From Massilia yuzhufengensis (GTDB lineage Bacteria > Pseudomonadota > Gammaproteobacteria > Burkholderiales > Burkholderiaceae_D), in contig NZ_FOLD01000035.1 in the NCBI RefSeq assembly GCF_900112225.1, positions 1 through 57,483 on the forward strand: a DNA stretch of 57,483 nt, read 5' to 3'. Shown piece by piece: positions 7,700 through 16,975 of the stretch (position 1 is the stretch's first letter; each line of letters begins with the position of its first letter). A program made the position numbers and the translations under genes. The notes beneath the pieces were generated by a model. That model searched no databases. It was not told where the DNA came from and saw only the letters and a program-made list of their open reading frames with translations.

Positions 7700-10504
7700 A
7701 TGACCCCTGCGTTGGCGGAGCAGCTCGCTACCGCGTCCGCACTGTTTTCCAGCGAGAACAGGCTGTACGAACTGACTGTCGGCGACGGCAGCACCAATCC
7801 AGGCATAGGGAGCCTGCTGGTTGAAGCGTTTATCGCCGACGAGGCACTGAACGAACTGAGCGTCCGTGACGTCATCGTCCTCTCAACCAGCATTCATGTG
7901 GAGTTCGAAAAGCTATTGGGGCGTCCAGCACGCATGGAGATCAGCCTGGCCGATGGAACCCGTGCTTGCTTTCAGGGCGAGGTCAGCGAAGTGGCGATGC
8001 TTGGCAGTGACGGGGGCTTTGCCCGCTATCGGATACGCCTCTCACCCTGGCTGTGGCGCCTCGGCCAGGTACGCAATAGCCGCGTGTGGCAGGACAAGAC
8101 CGTTATCGAGATTGTCGATTCGGTGTTTGGGGCATATTTGCCGGCCGCGCGATGGCGCTGGAGCGATGAGACATCGTCATTCATGGCAGTTTGTCCGCCG
8201 CGACCTTACCGTTGTCAGTACCGTGAATCCGACCTGGCATTCGTGCGCAGGATACTGGCCGAAGAAGGATTGAACTGGCGCTTCGAGCGGACCGAAGACG
8301 GGGCCGGCATGGTGCTGTTTGCCGACAGCAGTCATCGTCGCGCAGTGCCCGAAGACCCTGGCAGCGCAATGGAGGGGGGCATCCGTTATCACGGCGTGAG
8401 CGCCCTCGAACGTCAGGACACGGTGCAGGCTCTGGTTGCGCAGCGCCGAATTCATTCGTCGCTTGCAACGGTGTTGAGCTATGACTACGAGGCTGGACAG
8501 ATCGTGGCCGCCGGTTCGCCGTCGCGTTTTCCCACCAGCCGAAAGCTGCCGGCATTGGAAGCGTTCGACGTGCTTGGCTCCTGCGCAATTCGCGGCCGTG
8601 GGCTGGCGCAGGACCATGCTGACGTGCAGATGGAGGGGCAGGAGGCCCGTAGTCAGCTATGGCGCGGACGTTCGACGGTTCGCACCCTGTGTGCGGGGAC
8701 GCGCATGACAATTACCGGGACGCCGCTGCAGGAGCTCGGCGAGGCGCCCGCGTTCACGCTGTTGCGCGTCATGAGTGTGGGCGTGAACAACTTGCCGCCG
8801 CCTGCACAGCATGCGCTTGCGGAGCTGTTTGGATCGATTCCCGAGTTGCTGCAGGATGTTGCGTACAGCGATGCACCCGGCAACCTGGAGCTCGTCATCG
8901 ACCGGGCTATCGAGTCTGGTTACGCCAATTGCTTCGAGGCGATTCCGGCAGCGTTGCCATGGCGCCCCCAATTGCCTTGGGACGCCGACAGTGCTCATCC
9001 GAAGCCGACTGCCAACGGTTCCCAAAGCGCGATCGTGATCGGCCCCGATGGGCGCGACCAGCCTCATGGCGCAGAGGAGCAGTATTGTGACCGTCTTGGG
9101 AGGATACGCATCCGCTTTCATTGGCAGGAAAACTGCGATGCGAGTTGCTGGGTCCGGGTCGCCCAGCGTGCCGCAGGCGGTGGCATGGGCAGCCAGTTCT
9201 TGCCACGCATTGGGCACGAAGTCATGGTGCAGTTTCTGGAAAACGACATAGACCAACCTATCGTCATCGGGTCCCTGTACAACGGACAGGGCGAGGGCGG
9301 AACCGTGCCAACCCCGGGCGGCGCGGCAGGTGCCGAGCGCGACCCGGCATGCTTCGCGCGTGCAAACGACCACATGGCCTCGGCCCAGGCTAACCTCGCC
9401 GACGGCAACAGTCCAGTTTGGCATGGCGCATCGCACGGTAGTGACGGCCATCGCAACGCCGCAGCGCAGTGGGGTATGCGCAGCAAGGAGTTCGGCGGCT
9501 CGGGCTACAGCCAGCTGCTATTCGATGACACGGATACGCAAGGCCGCATTCACTTCAAGTGCACGCATGCTGCGACCGAGTTGAGCCTGGGGCACCTGAT
9601 CCACGCGGCCGACAACTACCGGGGCAGCTTTCGCGGTCTCGGTGCCGCATTGCATACCAATACTTATGGAGCGGTGAGGGCGGCAGGGCTGCTGGTGACC
9701 AGCTATGGGGTCAGGCATGAATCGGTCGGTCGGGAGCCGGTGGGTGAGAACGCGGCTCCCGTCGGCCTGTTGGGACAGGGTATCGCGCTCGCTGCCAGCC
9801 TCCATGCAGCGGCGAAGGCGCATCAGACGGTGGGCTATGCATCCCACGATGGCGCCCTGCAAGCCGATGCGAGTGTACTGGACAAGGAGAGCGCTCCACT
9901 CAAGGCCATGCTTGCATCGGTCGCGGGGACCGGCGAAGGCAAGCTGCCGTATTCGCGCGACCCGATCATGACATCCGCAGCCAAGGACGGCTTCAGTGCG
10001 AGCGCTGGGCAAAGCATCCAGCTGGCGAACGGTGAAACGGTCGTCGCAATGAGCGGTCTGGATACGCAATTTGCCGCTGGCGGACAGACGCGCTTACAGA
10101 CCGGGCAGGCCATCGGCGTATTGGGCGGAGCCCTCAAATCCGGCGACGACAACGTCGGCTTGCAGATGATCGCCGCCAAGGACTGTATCGATATCCAGGC
10201 GCAGGCAGATGGCGCCATGGTGCAGGCTCGGGATCAGCTCGAGGTGTCAAGCGCCAGCATGCGGGTGGACCTGGCGGCGGCGAAAAGGATCAGCCTGTCG
10301 ACGGCGGGTGGCGCGAACATCGTTATCGACGGTGGAAATATCACGCTCCAGTGTCCCGGCACACTGAAGGCGCAGGCCGGGAAGAAGAGTTTTACCGATC
10401 CGACCAAATTGGGTTTCGATATGCCGGCACTGCCGCGCAGCGTCTGTATCGCCTGCCTCAAGAAATCACTGGCGGCAGGTCCCGCCTTCACGATGGTGGA
10501 GTGA
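7700..10504 (+). CDS. vgrG: Type VI secretion system VgrG spike protein
   Basis: A 934-residue VgrG-family protein that trimerises at the tip of the T6SS tube and carries effectors. The N-terminal part (ENRLYELTV...) resembles the phage gp27-like base, with YRESDLAFVRRILAEEGLNWRFE typical of VgrG. An OB-fold/gp5 region has DRLGRIRIRFHW and GSQFLPRIGHEVMVQFLENDIDQPIVIGSLYNG. A long DUF2345-type beta region makes up the C-terminal third, ending near residue 934 with no separate toxin domain. I chose ATG 7700 because it opens the conserved region and has an AGAACGAGG-type binding site. The DUF4123 adaptor gene starts one base after the stop. No core T6SS genes are nearby. Confidence 0.92.
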   Translation: MTPALAEQLATASALFSSENRLYELTVGDGSTNPGIGSLLVEAFIADEALNELSVRDVIVLSTSIHVEFEKLLGRPARMEISLADGTRACFQGEVSEVAMLGSDGGFARYRIRLSPWLWRLGQVRNSRVWQDKTVIEIVDSVFGAYLPAARWRWSDETSSFMAVCPPRPYRCQYRESDLAFVRRILAEEGLNWRFERTEDGAGMVLFADSSHRRAVPEDPGSAMEGGIRYHGVSALERQDTVQALVAQRRIHSSLATVLSYDYEAGQIVAAGSPSRFPTSRKLPALEAFDVLGSCAIRGRGLAQDHADVQMEGQEARSQLWRGRSTVRTLCAGTRMTITGTPLQELGEAPAFTLLRVMSVGVNNLPPPAQHALAELFGSIPELLQDVAYSDAPGNLELVIDRAIESGYANCFEAIPAALPWRPQLPWDADSAHPKPTANGSQSAIVIGPDGRDQPHGAEEQYCDRLGRIRIRFHWQENCDASCWVRVAQRAAGGGMGSQFLPRIGHEVMVQFLENDIDQPIVIGSLYNGQGEGGTVPTPGGAAGAERDPACFARANDHMASAQANLADGNSPVWHGASHGSDGHRNAAAQWGMRSKEFGGSGYSQLLFDDTDTQGRIHFKCTHAATELSLGHLIHAADNYRGSFRGLGAALHTNTYGAVRAAGLLVTSYGVRHESVGREPVGENAAPVGLLGQGIALAASLHAAAKAHQTVGYASHDGALQADASVLDKESAPLKAMLASVAGTGEGKLPYSRDPIMTSAAKDGFSASAGQSIQLANGETVVAMSGLDTQFAAGGQTRLQTGQAIGVLGGALKSGDDNVGLQMIAAKDCIDIQAQADGAMVQARDQLEVSSASMRVDLAAAKRISLSTAGGANIVIDGGNITLQCPGTLKAQAGKKSFTDPTKLGFDMPALPRSVCIACLKKSLAAGPAFTMVE

Positions 10505-10505
10505 C

Positions 10506-11309
10506 ATGCTCATCGATACTTTCTCCCCAGACTGGCTCGATGACCTGTACCTGCGTGCGGAGAAAGTGGCCCTGCCTGCTCGACAGTACATTCTTATCGA
10601 CGGCGCCTTTGTCCCCGGATTACACAGGATGCTTGCGAGTGAGCGCAAGGCTGTTTTGTTTGCTGCGCTTCCGGGCTGCACGGCGGAAGCGGCCGATGCA
10701 TCCCCTTTCCTGACCTTGCTCGAACCTGGCGACAGGGGTATGAAGAAGCTGTTGCGGCGCTGCGACCGCTGGCCGATGGTCAGCGTGATCGAGACACGGG
10801 AATCGCTTGCGCAACTGGCTGGTCGCCTGTCGGCCTGGTGCGTTGTGGAGGTGGATAGTCAGCGTTTCAATTTCCGGTTTCCGGATACGCGGCGTTTGCC
10901 GGCCATCGTCGACACGCTGAATCCTGCCCAACGCGCCCAGTTCCTTGGGCCTGCGTCGCGCTGGACTTATGTCGCTCGGGATGGCCGCTGGCATGCGCTG
11001 CCCGTCGAAGGTTCTGACGCAGGGATTGCTGATAACCCTGAACTGGACGAGCGCCAGTTTGCCACCCTGGCAGGCGATAGCCACGCCGATGAGTTGGCGG
11101 TGCTGCTGGGCGACCGCGGGCATGAAGTTTATGAACGTCCATCGCGAACCCATGCGCCGCTCCGTTGCGCTTTGCTCGCCGCGCAAACAGCAGGGATGGA
11201 CGACCACGAGCTGACCGGCTGGTGCGAATGGTTCTGGCAACAGGATCGCTTATGTGAAAACGCAGACGCGGCAGACATGTTGCATGCATGGCGAACAACA
11301 TCAGTATGA
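10506..11309 (+). CDS. DUF4123 protein, probable T6SS effector adaptor
   Basis: A 267-residue protein with the DUF4123 layout: ILIDGAF near the N-terminus, then the LLEPGDRGMKKLLRRC and WPMVSVIETRESLAQLAGRL segment. DUF4123 proteins (Tap-1/TEC) bind a specific effector and load it onto the cognate VgrG, in the cytoplasm. Its place directly between vgrG and the lipoprotein/phospholipase pair supports that role for the Tle1-like effector here. The start follows the vgrG stop by one base. The stop (TGA 11307-11309) overlaps an ATG at 11306 in the lipoprotein frame. Confidence 0.85.
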   Translation: MLIDTFSPDWLDDLYLRAEKVALPARQYILIDGAFVPGLHRMLASERKAVLFAALPGCTAEAADASPFLTLLEPGDRGMKKLLRRCDRWPMVSVIETRESLAQLAGRLSAWCVVEVDSQRFNFRFPDTRRLPAIVDTLNPAQRAQFLGPASRWTYVARDGRWHALPVEGSDAGIADNPELDERQFATLAGDSHADELAVLLGDRGHEVYERPSRTHAPLRCALLAAQTAGMDDHELTGWCEWFWQQDRLCENADAADMLHAWRTTSV

Positions 11310-11317
11310 GGATGGAT

Positions 11318-12076
11318 ATGCCCAAATCGATGTTGAACCGCGCAGCGCCTGTTCTGATGTTTCTCTTGATCGAAACAGGTCTTTCTGCCTGCGGCCGGCC
11401 TACTACGGTCGACGTCAGTCTTCATGGTGTCAACTACAGTGAAGAGCCGTTCAGCTATTCGGTAAAGGATCCCACTCTTGCGGACCAGCGCGGCGCTGGC
11501 GGCGAGCTGATCGATCCATTCGCGGCTGGAGGGACGACGTGCTGCGCGACGCTGCCCAAGACCTGGCGTCCTGGAATCAAGCTCCAGGTGAACACGACGC
11601 ATTGGCTGGAGAAGCGTCCAGACGGCGAGCTGCCTGAGATCAAAGGAACGCATCTTGTCGAGGTGCCGCGATATCCCGATGGCAAGCCGGGGGAACTGTG
11701 GGTGCTGCGCGCAGCCGATGGAGGAATTAGTGTGGTGTCGAGCGACTTCCAGCCGGACCATTTGAATTGGCCGGGCACGGTAAAGGGATGGCCGGTGCCA
11801 TCTCTCAAATATCGGCGGGAACGCTGGAAGATTATCCTTAATCATGAGCTAACCGGTATATATGGCGCTCTCTCTTTGCTGTATGAATTGGAAACCGATC
11901 CTAAGGGTAGGGCCAGAGTTGCTTGGGAATTTGCAGAAGAACATGAGCGCGAGAGTATTAAAGGATTTTCTGGTCCAGATGATCCAAAATACTTAGTTTT
12001 TCTAAGAAAGGACTATAACGAATATTTTGAGAATAGCCGGAACAGGGTGAGGCAAGTCATGGAGGAGCAGCCATGA
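11318..12076 (+). CDS. DUF3304 lipoprotein, probable immunity protein for the Tle1-like effector
   Basis: A 252-residue lipoprotein: a signal peptide ends in a lipobox-like LSAC, so the mature protein should be lipid-anchored and exposed to the periplasm. The mature part shows GVNYSEEPFSYSV, a GG...CC motif (GGTTCCATLPKTWRPG) and W residues characteristic of DUF3304. Immunity proteins of antibacterial Tle phospholipases are typically periplasmic lipoproteins encoded next to the effector, so I infer immunity. The start is ambiguous: ATG 11318 has a GAGG site six bases away, while ATG 11306 overlaps the upstream stop and 11288 has no binding site. The last third becomes noticeably AT-rich compared with vgrG. 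Confidence 0.8.
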   Translation: MPKSMLNRAAPVLMFLLIETGLSACGRPTTVDVSLHGVNYSEEPFSYSVKDPTLADQRGAGGELIDPFAAGGTTCCATLPKTWRPGIKLQVNTTHWLEKRPDGELPEIKGTHLVEVPRYPDGKPGELWVLRAADGGISVVSSDFQPDHLNWPGTVKGWPVPSLKYRRERWKIILNHELTGIYGALSLLYELETDPKGRARVAWEFAEEHERESIKGFSGPDDPKYLVFLRKDYNEYFENSRNRVRQVMEEQP

Positions 12077-12135
12077 CTGCTCGGCTCTCTCCTCCTATTG
12101 GTGAAAATTTTGCAAGTGCGGTCGATTGTGGCTAA
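12061..12135 (+). other. Strong RBS plus 20-codon frame, likely the displaced 5' end of tle1
   Basis: An ideal GGAGGAG ribosome binding site (12061-12067) precedes ATG 12073, which overlaps the lipoprotein stop codon as ATGA. This ATG opens a 20-codon frame reading MTARLSPPIGENFASAVDCG that ends in TAA at 12133-12135. The phospholipase frame is in the next register and has no ATG near its start. The simplest reading is that this was the true start of tle1 and a small indel, for example loss of two bases near GATTGTGGC (12124-12132), displaced it. It could instead be programmed frameshifting, a leader peptide, or a sequencing error. Confidence 0.55.
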
Positions 12136-14113
12136 TTTTTTCTCCGTGGAGGAAAATAAAAAATTCTTGGAAACGCATGAAGTACGCGAGCGCGCTCCTG
12201 TTGGAAAACCGAAAGATTCTTGCAAGACCAATCTGTTTTTTGGCTTCTTCTTTGATGGAACCAAGAATAATTACGAACAGGCCGAAGCCGCGAATAACCA
12301 CTCGAACGTCGCCCGACTCTACGATTGCTATCCCGGATTGAGTGTGCCGGGAGTTCTTCCGCCCACCACAGACTGGAAAGGAAATGCATCAAGTTATACG
12401 CACTTCTTCAGAGTGTATGTGCCCGGTGTCTCTTCGCCTTTTCCACAGGTAGGCGATAGCGGCACAGGCTGGCACGGAACATCCGGCGCTGCGGCAGGAG
12501 GGTTCGGCGACTTCAGGATAGTGTGGGCACTGGTGCAAGCCGTGAACAATCTTCATCGTTATTTCACTGGCGTCCCGCTGATTTCTCCTGTTGAAACGAA
12601 AGAGCTAGTCGGGAAGATGATCATCAATAAGCTCACGCGAGCGCTTCTTGATGGAAGGGGCACCAGCGGTGCGCTCATTTCCAAGCGAGAAAAGCTAGTG
12701 CCGAGGAAGTTCGAAGAAATCCTGCTCAGATTACATGATGCGGTATCGAAGCATTGGCCTGACCGGAAAACTGGCAAGCCCGCCAAGATCGATCCGGGCA
12801 TCGTCAAGACCATCTATATTTCAGTATTTGGCTTTTCCCGCGGAGCCACCGAGGCACGTGTTTTCGTCAACTGGCTGCAGTCCCTCTGCAAGCTCGATGC
12901 CAGGCTGCGAGGAAAAACTGGCGCAATGTCGCTTGGAGGCTTTCCCGTACATTTCGACTTCCTGGGCTTGTTCGATACTGTCGCCTCGGTCGGCTTGGCA
13001 AACTCGTTTGGATATTTTGACGGCCACGGTCTCTGGGCTGATGCCGAAGACAGCCTGCGTGTTCCTCCGGGAATCAACTGCCTGCATCTGGTTGCAGCAC
13101 ACGAGCTGCGCCGCAGTTTCCCGGTTGATTCGATTTCGGTGAACGGCGCCCTCGCTGCGGGCTGCACGGAAATCGTCGTGCCCGGAGTGCATTCCGACGT
13201 TGGTTGTGGCTACTGCCCTGGCGAGCAAGGACGCGGAATCGACCCGAAAGGCGCCGACATGCTGACGCGAATTCCGCTCCTGATGATGTACAAGGCAGCG
13301 CGCCTGAACGGCGTCCCTTTGAAGCTGGAGCTCGCCAGTTCTGTGGCGAAGGAACGCTTCGCCCTGAAACCGGAGGCGATTCGCGCATTCAACGCATACA
13401 TTGCGACCTGCACCGAAAAAAGCGGGCCGCTGCATCGGATCATGCGCGAGCAGGCACGCAAGCAGATCGAATGGCGGCTCGCGCGGCGTGTCTCAGGAAG
13501 CTCCCCCTTACATAAGAGTCCCAGCTTCCTCCGCTCGTCCGTATTCGACCAGAACGATCTTCACAGTGCAGCCCATGAATTCGAAGACGAAATCAAAGCG
13601 TTCGGGAACTGGCTCAGGGATAAAGGCGGTCAATTCACTCCTTCAAGCCAGAAGGCGGGAATTGGCAACAGTCACGCCTCCGAATGGGAGGAGATCGCTA
13701 CATGGTGGGAGAAGGAGAAGGCCGTGCAGCCAGCTGTGCTGGAATTCTTCGATAACTACGTCCATGATTCACGCGCATGGTTCAAGCTCATTCCCGGAAA
13801 TCCCGATAACGAAAAAGATATGCTCTCTACGCTCGATAAATGGGTGAAAAGGCGCAAGGCGGTAGCTAGCCATAATGAATTGCGATCGAAGATGCGCGGT
13901 CGGGGAAACGCCATGTATCAGATGCGCGCAGACGATAGGCTGAACGAAGACCAGATTCGCGCAGCCGAGGAGTATCAGAAAACCGGGAAGATTCCCCGCC
14001 TTGTCACCGAAGGACGAGAGCCATGGGGCGCGGCATCAGATTTGATTGCATGTGCGGGCTACCTGAGATACCGGAAAGTCTACGGCGGCTCGGATTCCGA
14101 TCTTATCTCCTGA
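12098..14113 (+). CDS. tle1: Tle1-like T6SS phospholipase effector (DUF2235), N-terminus uncertain
   Basis: A 671-codon frame whose core matches the DUF2235 alpha/beta-hydrolase family used by Tle1 antibacterial phospholipases. It has LFFGFFFDGTKNN at the N-terminus, the nucleophile elbow GFSRGA, FLGLFDTVASVG with the likely acid Asp, and PGVHSDVGCGY with the likely His. The effector would attack phospholipids of a target cell after delivery by the upstream VgrG and DUF4123 adaptor. Only TTG (12098) or GTG (12101, 12146) codons are available at the start and none has a ribosome binding site, whereas an ATG with an ideal site lies in another frame at 12073. The gene may therefore be frameshifted and inactive. 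AT content is higher than in most of the window, suggesting transfer. Confidence 0.8.
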   Translation: MVKILQVRSIVANFFSVEENKKFLETHEVRERAPVGKPKDSCKTNLFFGFFFDGTKNNYEQAEAANNHSNVARLYDCYPGLSVPGVLPPTTDWKGNASSYTHFFRVYVPGVSSPFPQVGDSGTGWHGTSGAAAGGFGDFRIVWALVQAVNNLHRYFTGVPLISPVETKELVGKMIINKLTRALLDGRGTSGALISKREKLVPRKFEEILLRLHDAVSKHWPDRKTGKPAKIDPGIVKTIYISVFGFSRGATEARVFVNWLQSLCKLDARLRGKTGAMSLGGFPVHFDFLGLFDTVASVGLANSFGYFDGHGLWADAEDSLRVPPGINCLHLVAAHELRRSFPVDSISVNGALAAGCTEIVVPGVHSDVGCGYCPGEQGRGIDPKGADMLTRIPLLMMYKAARLNGVPLKLELASSVAKERFALKPEAIRAFNAYIATCTEKSGPLHRIMREQARKQIEWRLARRVSGSSPLHKSPSFLRSSVFDQNDLHSAAHEFEDEIKAFGNWLRDKGGQFTPSSQKAGIGNSHASEWEEIATWWEKEKAVQPAVLEFFDNYVHDSRAWFKLIPGNPDNEKDMLSTLDKWVKRRKAVASHNELRSKMRGRGNAMYQMRADDRLNEDQIRAAEEYQKTGKIPRLVTEGREPWGAASDLIACAGYLRYRKVYGGSDSDLIS

Positions 14114-14161
14114 CCCGTCGCTGAAAAAAGGTTAGCCAGCCCACGCATGCGGGGCGCGCCA

Positions 14162-16963
14162 TCATTTTGCTGGCCCCGCCAACTGCCCGTCGCTGTCCCG
14201 CACTTCCGCCACCCCCAGCCCCAGCGGCTGCAGCTGCGGCAGGATGCGCTTGCGGTCACCCACGGCCACGACCTTCATCCGCTCCGGCACCAGGTACTTG
14301 CGCGCCACCGCCTGCACCTGCGCCGCGGTGACGCTGGCCAGCTGCCCCGGCAGGCGCACGTAGTAATCGGCCGGCAAGCCATAGATGAACAGTTCGGCCA
14401 GGCTGGCGCCGATGTCGGCATTGGTATCGAACTGCCCTGGCAGCGACAGCACCTGGGCGTCGCGCGCGGCCGCCAGTTCGGCCGGCGGCAGCGGCGTGTC
14501 GCGGATCGCGGCCAGTTCGCGGAATACTTCGCGCACCGAGGCGCCGGTGGCCTTGGCCTGCACGTTGCCGGCAATGACGAAGGGGCCCGGCGTGCGGTCG
14601 TAGCGGAACTGCGAGTACACGCCGTAGCTGTAGCCGCGGGTCTCGCGCAGGTTGTTGTTCAGGCGGCTGGAGAACATGCCGCCGAAGGCGCCGTTCATGA
14701 CCTGCAGCGCCGGGAAGTCGGGCGTGTCGCGCGCCGCGCCGATGCTGGTGATGCGCAGCGCGGTCTGGCCGGCGTCCGGCTCGTCCACCACCACCAGCCG
14801 CGCGTCCGTGCCGGCCGCATCGCCCGGCCCGCCGCCCGGCGCGTCGGCGCCGGCCCAGGCGGCGAAGCGCGCTTCCACCAGGGCTTTCAGTTCGGCGCGC
14901 GTGATGTCGCCCGAGACCACCAGCGCCGCGTTTTCCGGCACGTAGTGGCGGCGCCAGAAGGCGGCCAGGTCGTCGCGCGTGACGCTGCGGATCGCCGGCT
15001 CGGTGCCGAGCTGGCCGTAGCCCTTGGCGTGCCGGCTGCCGTACAGGGCGCCGGCGGCGGCCACCGCGGCGACCGATTCCGGCTCGTCGCGCTGCTGGAT
15101 CAGGTCACCGATGCGGCTGGCGCGCTGGCGTTCCACTTCGGCGATCGGAAAGGCCGGGCGCTGCACCACGTCGGCCAGGATGTCCAGGGCCTGGGGGAAG
15201 GTGGCGCGCAGCGACAGCAGCGACACGGTGGACGCGTCGGGGCTGGTGCCGCTGTCGAGGAAGGCGCCGAGCTGCGCGATCTCGTCGGCGATCTGGGGCG
15301 CGCTGCGGGTGGCCGTGCCTTCTTCCAGCATCTGCGCGGTGAAGCCGGCCAGGCCGGGCAGGGAGGCCGGATTGGCGGCGCTGCCGCTGCGCACCACCAG
15401 CTGGCTCGATACCAGCGGCAGGCCGGGGTTGTGGTGGTGGATGACGGTGAGGCCATTGGCCAGCCTGAACGACTCGCCCCGGGGCAAGGTGAACTGCGGC
15501 GTGGGCCCGGCCTTCGGCTGCTGCGCGCGCCATGGCTCGGGCGCGTTGATGCCTTCGCTGGCCGGGGCGGCGGTGCGCTTGCCCTTGGGCGCCGGCGGCA
15601 CCCGCGGGTCCTTGATGACTGGCTTGCCGGGCAGGCCGGTGACCACGGCGCGCGCCTGCTGGCGCAGGTAAGTGCGCACCACGCGCTGCACGTCGGCCGG
15701 CGTCACGCGGCGCAGGCGCTCCAGGTCCTTGGCCAGGTAGCCGGGGTCGCCGGTGTACTGGTTGTACTGGTTCAGCTGGTCGGCCAGGCCGTCGCCGCCG
15801 AGCTTTTCGATGGAGGAGAGCAGGGCGGTCTCGATGCTGTTGCGGGCGCGTTCCACTTCGTGCAGCGACGGGCCTTCGTCGCGCAGCAACGCCAGTTCGG
15901 CATCGATCGCCGCCTCCAGTTCGCGCGCCTCGATGCCGCTGCGGGCGGTGACGTCGATGACGAATGTCGACACCAGCGCGTAGGAATGCTGGGCGGCGTC
16001 GACGTCCTGGGCGATCTGCTGTTCGTACACCAGCTTCTTGTACAGCCGGCTCGACTTGCCGCCGCCCAGGATGACGGCGGCCACCGACAACTCGGCGTCG
16101 CCCGGCTGGTAGGCCGGCGGCGTGTGCCAGCCCATGAACACGCGCGGCAGCTCGACGCGGTCGTGCACCACCACCCGGCGCTCGCTGGCGATCGGCGGCG
16201 TGATGACGCTGGGCCGCATCACCGCCGGGCCGCGCTTCAGCGAGCCGAAATAGCGTTCGACCAGCGCGCGCGTCTTGACCTTGTCGATGTCGCCGGCGAT
16301 GACGATGCTGGCGTTGTTCGGCGCGTAGTAGCGCGTGAAAAACTCGCGCACGTCCTCGAGCCTGGCGTTCTGGATGTCGGCGTGCGAGCCGATGATCGAC
16401 GCGTAATACGGGTGGTCCTTGGGGAACAGCGCATGCGCCAGCGCTTCCTCCACCAGGCCATAGGGCTCGCCCTCGACCGTTTCACGGCGCTCGTTGCGCA
16501 CCACGTCCTGCTGGGTGGTGAGCGCCTTCTGGTCCAGCACGTCGAGCAGGTAGCCCATGCGGTCGGCGTGCACCCACAGCGCCAGCTCGAGCTGGTTCGA
16601 GGGCACCGTGTCGTAGTAGTTGGTGCGGTCGTAGTCGGTGCTGCCGTTGCTGTCGAGGGCGCCGGCGCCCTCCAGCAGGCGGTCGGCCAGCCCGCGCGGG
16701 ATGTGGCGGGTGGCCTCGAACATCATGTGTTCGAACAGGTGGGCGAAGCCGGCCAGCCCTGGCGCCTCGTTGGCCGGGCCGACGTGGTACCAGATGTTCA
16801 CCGCCACGATCGGCAGGCGCTTGTCTTCGACCAGGATCAGCTGCAGGCCATTGGACAGCGTGGTCTTGTCGAAAGCGACGGTGGGCGCCGGCGCCTGGGC
16901 GCGGGCGTCGGGAGGGGCAGGGCAAAGGAGCATAAGCGGGAGGATCAAGGTAATGAGTTTCAT
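14162..16963 (-). CDS. M16 family zinc metallopeptidase (pitrilysin type), secreted
   Basis: A 933-residue protein with a signal peptide (about residues 1-22) and two homologous M16 halves. The N-terminal half carries the inverted zinc motif HLFEH (His75, Glu78, His79) in AGFAHLFEHMMFE, and NERRETVEGEPYG downstream, where the third ligand is expected. The second half starts near GESFRLANGLTVIHHHN and lacks the zinc motif, as usual for the inactive half. A proline-rich linker separates them. Such proteins degrade peptides in a clam-shell chamber, probably in the periplasm here. The ATG at 16963 follows the phosphoesterase stop by 12 bases, indicating an operon. Confidence 0.92.
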   Translation of the reverse strand: MKLITLILPLMLLCPAPPDARAQAPAPTVAFDKTTLSNGLQLILVEDKRLPIVAVNIWYHVGPANEAPGLAGFAHLFEHMMFEATRHIPRGLADRLLEGAGALDSNGSTDYDRTNYYDTVPSNQLELALWVHADRMGYLLDVLDQKALTTQQDVVRNERRETVEGEPYGLVEEALAHALFPKDHPYYASIIGSHADIQNARLEDVREFFTRYYAPNNASIVIAGDIDKVKTRALVERYFGSLKRGPAVMRPSVITPPIASERRVVVHDRVELPRVFMGWHTPPAYQPGDAELSVAAVILGGGKSSRLYKKLVYEQQIAQDVDAAQHSYALVSTFVIDVTARSGIEARELEAAIDAELALLRDEGPSLHEVERARNSIETALLSSIEKLGGDGLADQLNQYNQYTGDPGYLAKDLERLRRVTPADVQRVVRTYLRQQARAVVTGLPGKPVIKDPRVPPAPKGKRTAAPASEGINAPEPWRAQQPKAGPTPQFTLPRGESFRLANGLTVIHHHNPGLPLVSSQLVVRSGSAANPASLPGLAGFTAQMLEEGTATRSAPQIADEIAQLGAFLDSGTSPDASTVSLLSLRATFPQALDILADVVQRPAFPIAEVERQRASRIGDLIQQRDEPESVAAVAAAGALYGSRHAKGYGQLGTEPAIRSVTRDDLAAFWRRHYVPENAALVVSGDITRAELKALVEARFAAWAGADAPGGGPGDAAGTDARLVVVDEPDAGQTALRITSIGAARDTPDFPALQVMNGAFGGMFSSRLNNNLRETRGYSYGVYSQFRYDRTPGPFVIAGNVQAKATGASVREVFRELAAIRDTPLPPAELAAARDAQVLSLPGQFDTNADIGASLAELFIYGLPADYYVRLPGQLASVTAAQVQAVARKYLVPERMKVVAVGDRKRILPQLQPLGLGVAEVRDSDGQLAGPAK

Positions 16964-16975
16964 GCCGGGCTTCCA

